Below are positions 33,336 through 40,568 of a stretch of DNA of 47,266 nt, piece after piece. Location: contig SVUB01000003.1 in the NCBI GenBank assembly GCA_015063495.1, positions 1 to 47,266 on the forward strand, given 5' to 3'. The stretch comes from Oscillospiraceae bacterium. Lineage in GTDB: Bacteria > Bacillota > Clostridia > Oscillospirales > CAG-272. Both the position numbers and the translations under genes were made by a program. The notes below the pieces were generated by a model, which was not told the origin of the DNA, did no database searches, and was given only the letters and a program-made list of their open reading frames with translations. Every line of letters starts with the position of its first letter. The stretch's first letter is position 1.

Positions 33336-33458
33336 TTAACCTTCCTTTGACGTCGATGTGTCACTATATGTATCTGCGTGATTTCTTTCCACTGTGCAGT
33401 CGCACTTCTCTCCAAAGTCGAGATTAGCGCCGCAGAGAGGGCATGAAATATATTGCAT
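33336..33458 (-). CDS. Short zinc-ribbon protein (missing from ORF track)
   Basis: A 40-codon frame starts at the ATG at 33458 after GGAGGTG at good spacing and ends in TAA at 33336. It begins MQYISCPLCGANLDFGEKCDC, so it has CxxC and CxC pairs for a zinc knuckle. It lies one base after the upstream stop and one before the next start, which is strong evidence that it is translated. Confidence 0.75.
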   Translation of the reverse strand: MQYISCPLCGANLDFGEKCDCTVERNHADTYSDTSTSKEG

Positions 33459-33459
33459 A

Positions 33460-33696
33460 TTACACCTCCGACGATATCAGCGTTCCGGAGTTTACTGTTA
33501 TCGGGCTCTGCTTCATAAGTGGATGATTTTCCGCTTTCATTTTTGCGATCTTCTCGTCAAGGAACTCTTTTCCACCGGGCTCTTCAAGAATTTTTCTGAT
33601 AGACTTATACCCCGATCGACCAATGCAAAACCGTTTACTCTCAGAAAAGCTATCTATCTCTTCTTTCGGTATTTTGAATTTTGGTGTGTTGCTCAT
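33460..33696 (-). CDS. Small early protein
   Basis: 78 aa from the ATG at 33696 (MSNTPKFKIPKEEIDSFS, AGGAGAG site); the tracked 33765 start lies in the DUF739 gene. It is soluble, charged and without a known motif (the SYKSIRKI-like GYKSIRKILEEPGGKEFLDEKI helix stands out). It is the second gene of the early operon. Confidence 0.65.
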   Translation of the reverse strand: MSNTPKFKIPKEEIDSFSESKRFCIGRSGYKSIRKILEEPGGKEFLDEKIAKMKAENHPLMKQSPITVNSGTLISSEV

Positions 33697-33715
33697 AAAT
33701 CTCTCCTTTTTGAAC

Positions 33716-33730
33716 TTCAATATCATTGAA
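33716..33730. promoter_or_regulatory. Operator-like TTCAA-N5-TTGAA site at end of DUF739 gene
   Basis: TTCAATATCATTGAA spans the stop of the DUF739 gene. It has the same half-sites as the three sites in the divergent promoter region, so it may be a further repressor site. Confidence 0.45.
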
Positions 33731-33941
33731 CTTTTGAGACAAAAAAATAATCGCTCAGTTGACACTCCGGAATATCGAGAACTTCTATAGCAGCTTGCAT
33801 TTCTGATTGTTTGAACGGACGGATATTATTAAGTTTTAATGATAACGAACGTTCTGATAGCTTTATTTTTTTTGCAAAATTAGCTTGTGTCCCGCACTTT
33901 TCCTTGATTTTTCCTGATAGTTTACTGTAATCGTATAACAT
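33723..33941 (-). CDS. DUF739 Cro-like regulator
   Basis: 72 aa. The DYSKLSGKIKEKCGTQANFAKKIKLSERSLSLKLNN segment is the DUF739 HTH pattern and the protein ends YFFVSKVQ. DUF739 proteins are the usual Cro partners of S24 repressors in Firmicute phages. It is the first gene from the early promoter, with TAGGAGG before the ATG. Confidence 0.88.
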   Translation of the reverse strand: MLYDYSKLSGKIKEKCGTQANFAKKIKLSERSLSLKLNNIRPFKQSEMQAAIEVLDIPECQLSDYFFVSKVQ

Positions 33942-33962
33942 ATTTTCCTCCTAATACAAAAA

Positions 33963-33977
33963 TTCAATTTCGTTGAA
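33963..33977. promoter_or_regulatory. Operator candidate O1
   Basis: TTCAATTTCGTTGAA, an inverted repeat just downstream of the early -10, between it and the DUF739 start. It would block early transcription when bound. Confidence 0.6.
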
Positions 33978-33986
33978 CTTAACTGC

Positions 33987-34015
33987 ATTATAACATCATA
34001 TTTTTAATTTGTCAA
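33987..34015 (-). promoter_or_regulatory. Early promoter, consensus sigma-A
   Basis: On the minus strand TTGACA (34015-34010) and TATAAT (33992-33987) are separated by exactly 17 bases, a full consensus match. It drives DUF739 and the early operon. Confidence 0.9.
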
Positions 34016-34033
34016 TAGCAAAAATCAAAAAAA

Positions 34034-34049
34034 TTGAACTTTTTTTCAA
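34034..34049. promoter_or_regulatory. Operator candidate O2
   Basis: TTGAACTTTTTTTCAA, an inverted repeat of TTGAA halves with 6-base spacing, between the early -35 and the repressor -35. Confidence 0.55.
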
Positions 34050-34055
34050 AAAGTA

Positions 34056-34084
34056 TTGAATTTAAGTTCAAAACGGTGTATAAT
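34056..34084 (+). promoter_or_regulatory. Repressor promoter overlapping operator O3
   Basis: TTGAAT (34056-34061), a 17-base spacer and TATAAT (34079-34084). The near-palindrome TTGAATTTAAGTTCAA (34056-34071) covers the -35, which suggests autoregulation of the repressor. Transcription continues into the repressor at 34118 and the lysogeny operon. Confidence 0.8.
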
Positions 34085-34117
34085 TATGTCACATTGATAT
34101 TGAAAGAGGCTGTTTTT

Positions 34118-34807
34118 ATGAAAGAACACACAACAGGAGAACGACTTCGACAAATAATGTCTGAGCGAGGATTGAAACAAGTCGATATACTTAATATGTG
34201 CAAACCTTATTGTGAAAAACACAAAGTGTACATTAGAAAAAATGATTTAAGTCAATATGTGGCAGATAAAGTATCTCCCGGACAAGATAAATTAACCATT
34301 TTAAGTCTTGCGCTTGGCGTTAGCGAGGTTTGGCTTATGGGTTATAATGTCGAAATGTCGAGAGAAAACAATAATAAAAAACTTATATATGATAAAACTC
34401 CTTCTAATATTTACCCTATTGATCTTAAGCGATTCCCTCTCCTTGGCGAAATAGCTTGTGGCGAACCTATCTTTGCAGAAGAAGATCACGAAAGCTATAT
34501 TATGGCATCTGCTGATATTAAGGCTGATTTTTGTCTTATAGCAAAAGGTGACAGTATGGTTGGTGCAAGAATAAACGATGGGGACGTTGTTTTTATAAGA
34601 CAACAGCCTATGGTAGATAATGGAGAGATCGCCGCCGTTATAATAGATGGAGAAGCAACTCTCAAACGTTGGTATTATTATCCCGAAAAACAGAAATTGC
34701 TCCTCGCCCCGGCAAATGAAAAATACGAGCCTTTTATTTACATTGGCGAAGAACTGAACGAGATCCGCTGCCTCGGTAAGGCAGTATGTTTTATGAGTAA
34801 TCTTTAA
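34118..34807 (+). CDS. CI-like repressor, HTH plus S24 peptidase
   Basis: 229 aa from the ATG at 34118 (AGAGG site); the tracked 34034 start lies across the promoter. An XRE-type HTH fills about the first 75 residues (GERLRQIMSERGLKQVDIL...). A S24/LexA-type C-terminal domain has LLGEIACGEPI as the likely cleavage linker, AKGDSMVGARINDGD with the catalytic Ser, and GEATLKRW with the Lys. It should keep the lysogenic state and be cut after RecA activation. First gene of the plus-strand lysogeny operon. Confidence 0.92.
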   Translation: MKEHTTGERLRQIMSERGLKQVDILNMCKPYCEKHKVYIRKNDLSQYVADKVSPGQDKLTILSLALGVSEVWLMGYNVEMSRENNNKKLIYDKTPSNIYPIDLKRFPLLGEIACGEPIFAEEDHESYIMASADIKADFCLIAKGDSMVGARINDGDVVFIRQQPMVDNGEIAAVIIDGEATLKRWYYYPEKQKLLLAPANEKYEPFIYIGEELNEIRCLGKAVCFMSNL

Positions 34808-34817
34808 GGAGTTCTTT

Positions 34818-35240
34818 ATGAAAAAAATATCAGTTTTATTAGTGCTTTTTCTTTTACTTTCAATATTCGTCGGATGCCGGGAAAATAAAGTTACAATAAG
34901 TGAAGAGTTTTATAAGTACGCAACAGACACCATCAATATAATCAACAATTACCTAAACTACGTAAAAGGTTATTCATATCAGTACATGGACAATCGATTG
35001 ATGGACTTGGATTCGCCTGAATTACCACCATTTGATGGAATTGATGAGGAAATACGAAGCAAAGAGGTTGAGATATGGTCTAAAGTTCTAAAGATTCACG
35101 TTTATGTGTCGTTTCATGAGGAGAATCCTAATACACGAGACCATCTTAAAGAAGCGATAGATGAATTGCAGAAAATTCTCGATGGTGTCGTTGTAGGCGA
35201 GGTCATTATTGACACTGCTCTACAAGACACTTTGCAGTAA
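34818..35240 (+). CDS. Lipoprotein in lysogeny operon
   Basis: 140 aa. A signal peptide MKKISVLLVLFLLLSIFVGC ends in a lipobox with Cys20, so the protein should be anchored to the outer face of the membrane. The rest is helical and acidic with no family recognised. It starts 10 bases after the repressor stop, so it is expressed in the lysogen. A superinfection exclusion or conversion role is the obvious inference. Confidence 0.8.
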   Translation: MKKISVLLVLFLLLSIFVGCRENKVTISEEFYKYATDTINIINNYLNYVKGYSYQYMDNRLMDLDSPELPPFDGIDEEIRSKEVEIWSKVLKIHVYVSFHEENPNTRDHLKEAIDELQKILDGVVVGEVIIDTALQDTLQ

Positions 35241-35288
35241 TATAATGTTAAAAATTAAGCGTTGGTATAGTTAAGAAAGAGGAGCAAT

Positions 35289-36368
35289 ATGAGTTTTGCG
35301 AAATGGGCCGATTATCACGATTTACCGGCACAGCAAAAAAGAATTGAAAATGCTAAAAGTGCCAAAAATACACCTTTAGATATTTCCACAGAAGGTAAAT
35401 CCGGAAAATTCAGTGGCAGTCATGGTACATATTATGCTGCGCTTGAATATTGTGACTGCTTTGATTTTAAGAGTAGGAAACTGCCTTGTAAACATATGTA
35501 CAGGTTGGCTATGGAACTTGGGGAATTCGAGGGCAATGTTGAAAGCGATTTAAAACAGGTCAACCAACCATCCAAGAATTTAACAGCATCACCTTCGGCA
35601 AAAAACAAAGCTCTTTTGGATTTTGCGGAGATAATTGAGCCGAGACCTGATATGATTCCTTGGATTTGTAAATTGTTATATAGGGGAAGTGCAAATAATA
35701 CTTGCGTGTGCCTTGATATACAAGATGTTTCGTTTTTGATCGATAATGGACTTGTATCCGTAAGTAAGGATTACGTTCAAGTACTTGAAATATTTAGCCA
35801 AAGAAATCTCTTACTCCAAGTGCAAGAAGCTCGTATATACATACCTTCAGAATTAAAACTGAAACGAGATCAATATCAATGGTGCATGGATAATGCAGAA
35901 ACGGTCTGCAATATTCTCTATCCTAATGCGGGGATCCTTACACCAAACGGACTACTAACAGTCTCTCCGCATAAAATACAAGCTTTTGCATCACGCAGAG
36001 ATGCTCAGTTGAATTCTGAATTTCTCTATTGTGATAGTGAAGATGAAACTGTTAACAAGTTATTAAAAGAATATGCTCCACACAATAACAAAACAACTAA
36101 TGATGGTATATTTGAAAACAAGAATCTTGACGGCTTGAGCATTGCAATTACCGGTATTCTCCCCTCTTTGTCAAGGGAAGAAGCTGCTGAAATGATCAAA
36201 GAAGCCGGTGGAAGGTTGTCAGGCTCCGTTTCGAGCAAAACAGCATATTTGGTAGCAGGAGAAGAAGCCGGATCAAAGCTTCAAAAAGCACAGGAGCTGC
36301 GAATCCCGATTATAGGCGAAGCCGAATTACTTGACATTATCAAAAATAATAAAAAGAGCAAATCATAA
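35289..36368 (+). CDS. SWIM zinc finger and BRCT protein
   Basis: 359 aa. The N-terminal YCDCFDFKSRKLPCKHMYRLA carries a SWIM-type CxC...CxH motif (C55, C57, C67, H69). The C-terminal ~80 residues (LDGLSIAITGILPSLSREEA, then MIKEAGGRLSGSVSSKTAYL, VAGEEAGSKLQKAQEL) are a BRCT domain like those of NAD-dependent ligase. The middle (DFAEIIEPRPDMIPWICKLLYRG...) is unassigned. SWIM and BRCT domains commonly bind DNA or protein partners; the fused protein lies between repressor and integrase, a place for accessory or defence genes. Function unknown. Confidence 0.82.
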   Translation: MSFAKWADYHDLPAQQKRIENAKSAKNTPLDISTEGKSGKFSGSHGTYYAALEYCDCFDFKSRKLPCKHMYRLAMELGEFEGNVESDLKQVNQPSKNLTASPSAKNKALLDFAEIIEPRPDMIPWICKLLYRGSANNTCVCLDIQDVSFLIDNGLVSVSKDYVQVLEIFSQRNLLLQVQEARIYIPSELKLKRDQYQWCMDNAETVCNILYPNAGILTPNGLLTVSPHKIQAFASRRDAQLNSEFLYCDSEDETVNKLLKEYAPHNNKTTNDGIFENKNLDGLSIAITGILPSLSREEAAEMIKEAGGRLSGSVSSKTAYLVAGEEAGSKLQKAQELRIPIIGEAELLDIIKNNKKSKS

Positions 36369-36410
36369 AAACATATTCCCAAACGATTACGAATTTGAAA
36401 AGGAGAACGA

Positions 36411-38018
36411 ATGAGATCACAACAGAATATCATACAAGCTGCGATTCCTGCTGTGATCTACGCTCGTTTTTCGTCACACAAACAGCATGAAGAGTCGATA
36501 GAACAGCAGGTTGCAGAGTGCGAAGCATACGCTGCCACTAATGGCTTCAAAATAGTAGGTATATATTCAGATAGCGCAAAGACGGGACGAACTGACCGAC
36601 GTGCAGACTTTCAGAGACTTCAGCGTGATTCGAAAAAGGGAAAATTTCAAGCAATAATTGCATATAAATCAAATCGAATAGCTCGAAATATGCTTAACGC
36701 TATGGTATTTGAGAACGATATGGAGCGCATCGGCATCAGCGTGCTTTACGCAAAAGAGGAGTTTGGCAATAACGCAGCTGGGCGCTTTGCTCTCCGCACC
36801 ATGATGAACGTCAATCAGTTCTTCTCGGAAAATATGGGAGAAGATATAAAGCGAAGTCAAGCAGATAATGCTCAAAACTGCCTTGCAAACGGTCCGGCGT
36901 CTTATGGCTTCAAAACCGATGACGAAGGGCACTTCATAATAAATGAAGATGAAGCATCCATTATCCGTGAAATTGCAAAAAGGCTTGACAACGGAGAAGT
37001 GTTGTCGGAGATTGAGCGTGACTTTGATAAGAGAGGAATAAAAACACGCCGTGGCAATAGATGGACAGTAAGCTCACTTTACCGAGTTATACAAAACAAG
37101 CGGATCGCAGGATATTACATCTTCAATGATATCGAAATTAAAGGTGGTGTACCTGCCATTATAGACGAGGAGGTCTGGATCAGATTGCAACAAGGATTTA
37201 AGAAAAAGTTCCCCCGGGGAAAGAAGACAAAGGACGATGAATATCTACTCACCGGTAAACTTTTTTGCGGTGAGTGCGGAGATCATATGATAGGTATGTC
37301 GGGAACAGGTAAGAGCGGAACTGTCCACTATTATTATGTTTGCAGTAATAAACGAGGTGGGGGATCTTGCAAAAAGAAAAACGTTCGCCGTGAATATATC
37401 GAAAGCGAGATCGCACGCGGAATAAAGGAGTACGTTCTGCAACCCGATGTAATAAGTTGGATGGCTGATTCGGTAATCGAATATCAAAACTCCTGCAAAG
37501 ATAATCCCGATTATAAGAGGTTGAAGGACGAACTAACCGACGTTAAAAAATCTCTTAAAAATCTTGTCAGCGCTATAGAGCAAGGAATATTCAGCCCGGC
37601 GACCAAAACACGTCTCGATGAGCTCGAAACGAGGCAATGCGAAATAAAAGCTCAATTAAAAAATTACGAAAACGAAGCTTTCAGCGTTACACGAGAGCAG
37701 ATAATCGCATATTTTGAAAGTTTCAAAGACGGTGATATAGATGATAAGGATTTTCAAAAAACACTTTTTGATTCATTCGTAACAAAGATATACCTCTTCG
37801 ATGATCGCGTAAAGATAATTTTCGATTTTACCGACTCAAAGTACCGCGAGGTAGACTTTTCCCTCTCTGATGCCTCAATTTCCGAGGATGTCGGGGTTCG
37901 TCTATCCTCTCATTTGGGTCACCAAAAAACAAAAGAGACTGCAAAAGCAGTCTCTTTTTGTTTTTTGACGCCCTGTTTAGGGTCGACACAGCGCAGGGTT
38001 GAAAACAATATCGTTTAG
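36411..38018 (+). CDS. int: Large serine recombinase (integrase)
   Basis: 535 aa. The N-terminal catalytic domain has VIYARFSSHKQHEESIEQQ with the nucleophile likely Ser21, followed by the EDKGVSFRG-like region FKIVGIYSDSAKTGRTD. A zinc ribbon (LFCGECGDHMIGMSG...YVCSNKRGGGSCKKK) and a coiled-coil motif (TDVKKSLKNLVSAI...) follow. Typical of phage integrases. The last ~25 codons read through a strong hairpin terminator (37923-37967) and into an inverted repeat, so the native C-terminus may have been altered. Last gene of the lysogeny operon. Confidence 0.92.
   Translation: MRSQQNIIQAAIPAVIYARFSSHKQHEESIEQQVAECEAYAATNGFKIVGIYSDSAKTGRTDRRADFQRLQRDSKKGKFQAIIAYKSNRIARNMLNAMVFENDMERIGISVLYAKEEFGNNAAGRFALRTMMNVNQFFSENMGEDIKRSQADNAQNCLANGPASYGFKTDDEGHFIINEDEASIIREIAKRLDNGEVLSEIERDFDKRGIKTRRGNRWTVSSLYRVIQNKRIAGYYIFNDIEIKGGVPAIIDEEVWIRLQQGFKKKFPRGKKTKDDEYLLTGKLFCGECGDHMIGMSGTGKSGTVHYYYVCSNKRGGGSCKKKNVRREYIESEIARGIKEYVLQPDVISWMADSVIEYQNSCKDNPDYKRLKDELTDVKKSLKNLVSAIEQGIFSPATKTRLDELETRQCEIKAQLKNYENEAFSVTREQIIAYFESFKDGDIDDKDFQKTLFDSFVTKIYLFDDRVKIIFDFTDSKYREVDFSLSDASISEDVGVRLSSHLGHQKTKETAKAVSFCFLTPCLGSTQRRVENNIV
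37923..37967 (+). terminator. Strong hairpin at integrase 3' end
   Basis: A 20-bp stem (CAAAAAAC, then AAAAGAGACTGC, pairing with GCAGTCTCTTTT, then GTTTTTTG, with one bulged T) has an AAAA loop. T-runs flank it on both strands, so it can act in either direction. It lies inside the annotated integrase frame. Confidence 0.8.
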
Positions 38019-38037
38019 TTATAAACATTCCCTGCGC
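37991..38037. other. att-like inverted repeat beside integrase
   Basis: GCGCAGGG (37991-37998) and CCCTGCGC (38030-38037) flank 31 bases, with an inner GTTTA/TAAAC pair. The total of 47 bp and the place at the integrase stop fit a serine-integrase att site, but the other end of the prophage is outside the window so this cannot be confirmed. Confidence 0.4.
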
Positions 38038-38051
38038 ATGGGGACGTAACA

Positions 38052-38095
38052 TTGGTAGTGCGCCGTGAAACGCGCACACCAAATTCCCGTACGGG
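38052..38095. repeat. Tandem strong hairpins, structured intergenic element
   Basis: TTGGT-A-GTGCGC pairs with GCGCAC-ACCAA around a CGTGAAAC loop, an 11-bp stem, followed three bases later by the palindrome CCCGTACGGG. No gene is seen over 38019-38153, and the element may be a terminator, a repeat or part of the integration site. Confidence 0.55.
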
Positions 38096-38153
38096 TCACC
38101 TCTACCGCTCGGGGAACTTTATCGTTGTCTTCGGTTGCTATCATTGGTGTTTT

Positions 38154-38336
38154 TTAATCACAAACCCATTTGTTTCCGTTCTCATCAGTATAAGAATGTT
38201 CTGCATAAAATTCGTCATACGATTTTTGCGCTTCAAGCGGCGCCTCGGGGGTTAACTTATATCCTTTTTCACCATCGCTTGGATCATAGTAATACCATTT
38301 GGGATTTGTCATAAAATAAGGCTTGTTTTGATACAT
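38154..38336 (-). CDS. Small hypothetical protein
   Basis: 60 aa, Tyr-rich (PYFMTNPKWYYYDPSDGEKGYKL). AAAGGAAGAG lies before the ATG. It is the last of three minus-strand small genes driven by the promoter at 38980-39008. Function unknown. Confidence 0.65.
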   Translation of the reverse strand: MYQNKPYFMTNPKWYYYDPSDGEKGYKLTPEAPLEAQKSYDEFYAEHSYTDENGNKWVCD

Positions 38337-38351
38337 TAAAATCTCTTCCTT

Positions 38352-38612
38352 TTAAATCGTATTAAAATCAACACAGCTCTCACCTTTTTCATTGCATATT
38401 TTTGCTTTCCTTAAACACCCCTGAAAAGAAGTCCGCCTTTTGGCATACATAACGTGTGTTTTACACCATTCGTAATCGCATGGAAGTTCATATCCTGCAA
38501 GCTCCTTGCTTTTTATATCCAAAACAAGCTTTATAGGCGTACCGCAATCTTCGACAAAATCATTACAAACAATTTTATTGTCATTTCTTGATATGTACCG
38601 AAGTTTTATCAT
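38352..38612 (-). CDS. Small hypothetical protein, paralogue of 38686-38931
   Basis: 86 aa starting MIKLRYISRNDNKIVCNDFVED. The first ~65 residues share pattern with the gene upstream (MIILKNITKNDNIIEADYF), so the pair looks duplicated and diverged. No family recognised. No strong ribosome site. Confidence 0.65.
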   Translation of the reverse strand: MIKLRYISRNDNKIVCNDFVEDCGTPIKLVLDIKSKELAGYELPCDYEWCKTHVMYAKRRTSFQGCLRKAKICNEKGESCVDFNTI

Positions 38613-38685
38613 CGCACTTTTCTCATTTGTTAAATGCTCGATTCAGGAAGCCTTGCAAAATCGATTTCACCTTTTCTCTTCAATA

Positions 38686-38931
38686 TCAGTACCAAATCAC
38701 TTTTCTTTCAGCAGGAAGAGGATCAAGATGTGCAATTCTTAATAGATCGTTTTGAGCATGGTATAGAATGAATTTGTAATTTTCGTAACCATGTGCAACA
38801 GTATAACTTATTACTTCAGATGTTGCTACATCAACCTTTATATGTCCATTGATCTCTTCATTTTCAATGTCGGGAAAATAATCTGCTTCAATGATATTAT
38901 CGTTTTTAGTTATGTTTTTTAATATTATCAT
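38686..38931 (-). CDS. Small hypothetical protein, first of pair
   Basis: 81 aa starting MIILKNITKNDNIIEADYF and ending LPAERKVIWY. A good promoter lies 50 bases upstream. It is related to the next gene. It may be a phage accessory (moron) protein; the function is unknown. Confidence 0.68.
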   Translation of the reverse strand: MIILKNITKNDNIIEADYFPDIENEEINGHIKVDVATSEVISYTVAHGYENYKFILYHAQNDLLRIAHLDPLPAERKVIWY

Positions 38932-38979
38932 AATATCCCATTACTCCCTTGTTATAATGAATTTTTTCTATTGTTTTTG

Positions 38980-39008
38980 ATTATAGCACTTTCTCCATTA
39001 TTTTGCAA
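38980..39008 (-). promoter_or_regulatory. Promoter for small-gene operon
   Basis: On the minus strand TTGCAA (39008-39003), a 17-base spacer and TATAAT (38985-38980). It lies between the endolysin stop and the first small gene, so these genes can be transcribed without the late operon. Confidence 0.75.
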
Positions 39009-39037
39009 ACCTTTTTAATATAAAGTTGTCAAAACAT

Positions 39038-39619
39038 TCATTTCGATAAATCTTGTTTAACGAACTCCGCCATGTTGTGAACGAGATCGGCAAAATAGGG
39101 GTCTATATCCTCACGCTTAAGCCAGTATGAGGGAGTGTTGATGATTCCCTTCTTTGCAAGGACTTCGATGTCCTCTGCATACTGATTTTTTGCGGTATAA
39201 GTGCCCGTCTTGTTCGGTATCCCGAGAATGTCCTCGGGGTTTATCTTTTTAGAGCCGTTACGCACCTCAAAATGAAGATGCGCTCCAAAAGAATACCCCG
39301 TATTACCCATAACACCGAGCTTGTCCCCGGCTCTTACGGTCTGACCTTCGGTAACAGCACGGCTCGCAAGGTGACAGTAATAGTAATAGAGCCCGTCACT
39401 GCCGTGAACGCAGACGTAATTGCCCCACTGCCAAGTGGTATCGCTCTTGTCGGTGACTATGCGACTTCTGATGACCTTGCCGGGAACGGCAGCTACTACG
39501 TCATAAGAGCCGACGCCGACGAGGTCGTAGCCTCCGTGAAACTGCTTTGCGCCGTTCAGAACTCTGCTACCGTAAGCAGAAGTCACACGAACCTTATCAC
39601 AATTAAACGGTATTATCAC
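39038..39619 (-). CDS. Endolysin, M23 metallopeptidase
   Basis: 193 aa without a signal peptide. The zinc-site residues are visible: FHGGYDL (H28, D32), YYCHLAS (H83) and GAHLHFEV (H114, H116), as in LytM-type M23 endopeptidases. The C-terminal ~55 residues (IEVLAKKGIINTPSYWLKREDIDPY) form a helical tail that may bind the wall. It cuts peptidoglycan cross-links at lysis. It overlaps the holin-like gene by 4 bases. Confidence 0.88.
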   Translation of the reverse strand: MIIPFNCDKVRVTSAYGSRVLNGAKQFHGGYDLVGVGSYDVVAAVPGKVIRSRIVTDKSDTTWQWGNYVCVHGSDGLYYYYCHLASRAVTEGQTVRAGDKLGVMGNTGYSFGAHLHFEVRNGSKKINPEDILGIPNKTGTYTAKNQYAEDIEVLAKKGIINTPSYWLKREDIDPYFADLVHNMAEFVKQDLSK

Positions 39620-39963
39620 TTGACCTCACCGCCCTCTATGTACCCGCTGACGTTTGCATTCTCCGCCCACTTCTTTTTGGCAAGTGCAAGACCGTCATCA
39701 ACCCACTTACCAAGACGCTCTGCAGATATAAACGTTTTGAGCACTCCCGGCAGTGCATTATATACCTTCTTAATAACGTAAGCCTGCTTCAGCTCACCCG
39801 TTCCCGAGCCGAACTGCTTTTCCGCCTCTGTCACAAGGCTGTAAAGTATCTTATAGACGATATTCTTCTGCCCTCTCACGTATAGAACGGCAAGTCCTAT
39901 GATAAAGCACAGAATGAGCAGAATGCTGTCCCAATGGGACGCAAGAAAATTAAGTATTGACAT
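39616..39963 (-). CDS. Holin-like small membrane protein
   Basis: 115 aa from the ATG at 39963 (GGAGGT site; tracked start 39978 lacks one). One N-terminal membrane segment (DSILLILCFIIGLAVLYV) is followed by a soluble amphipathic region (YKILYSLVTEAEKQFGSGTGELK, ...VYNALP) typical of LL-H-type phage holins. It sits right before the lysin, the standard place for a holin. Confidence 0.8.
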   Translation of the reverse strand: MSILNFLASHWDSILLILCFIIGLAVLYVRGQKNIVYKILYSLVTEAEKQFGSGTGELKQAYVIKKVYNALPGVLKTFISAERLGKWVDDGLALAKKKWAENANVSGYIEGGEVK

Positions 39964-39991
39964 TTTATATACCTCCATTTTATTATTTTAG

Positions 39992-40333
39992 TCAAGTCTG
40001 GCCGTGTGCCTGTTTATTTAGGTGCTTTTCGAGCATACCATGAGCCTTAGTCACCTCTCCGTTGCACCCCTGCTGCTTTAAGCCATCAAGAGCGGCAAGC
40101 ATTGCGTAGCTGAGGACACAAAGCTCGTCCTTGACTACCTGCATATCCGCATTCTCCTTGTCCTTAAGCTCCTTCGTATCGGATATATGAAGTATTCGGA
40201 GAGTTTCGATGTCGGTCGTCTGCTTTTCCTGCTTCTGAAACCACTTTATGATGCGATATGCGACCGCCCATATAGCTCCAAGTGCACCGAGCAGAGCGGC
40301 AAACTTTATTATTACGTCAATATCGATCTGCAT
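39992..40333 (-). CDS. Second lysis-cassette membrane protein
   Basis: 113 aa with a membrane segment near the start (VIIKFAALLGALGAIWAVAY), then a coiled coil and GLKQQGCNGEVTKAHGMLEKHLNKQAHG, a pattern common in clostridial phage lysis cassettes. It may be a holin or antiholin. It lies between the small gene 40338-40568 and the LL-H-type holin. Confidence 0.7.
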   Translation of the reverse strand: MQIDIDVIIKFAALLGALGAIWAVAYRIIKWFQKQEKQTTDIETLRILHISDTKELKDKENADMQVVKDELCVLSYAMLAALDGLKQQGCNGEVTKAHGMLEKHLNKQAHGQT

Positions 40334-40337
40334 TTTT

Positions 40338-40568
40338 TCATATTCCCTCCGCTTCTATCTCTGCCTTCACCGCTTCCTTACAAGCCTCGGCATATGCGTT
40401 GTACGCTTCAAACTCCTCGGGCTTACTGTCTCTTTGGCGGAGTATAGCAAGCTCGTCAGAGACCGAATAACGCTCTCTTATCTTCTTTTCTATCTCTCTG
40501 CCGTAGAAGGCGTTAAAAGCCTTCGGGCGAAGCTCTTTATTTTTCTTTGCAAGCTTTATAAATTTCAT
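40338..40568 (-). CDS. Small protein after fibre gene
   Basis: 76 aa, charged and helical (KAFNAFYGREIEKKIRERYS). Its ATG overlaps the fibre stop (ATGA). Small proteins of this place are common between fibre and lysis genes. Function unknown. Confidence 0.68.
   Translation of the reverse strand: MKFIKLAKKNKELRPKAFNAFYGREIEKKIRERYSVSDELAILRQRDSKPEEFEAYNAYAEACKEAVKAEIEAEGI

Noticed and set aside
37828-38082. 84-aa minus-strand ORF across the integrase end
   Set aside because: It runs through the terminator hairpin and inverted repeats and has no ribosome site.
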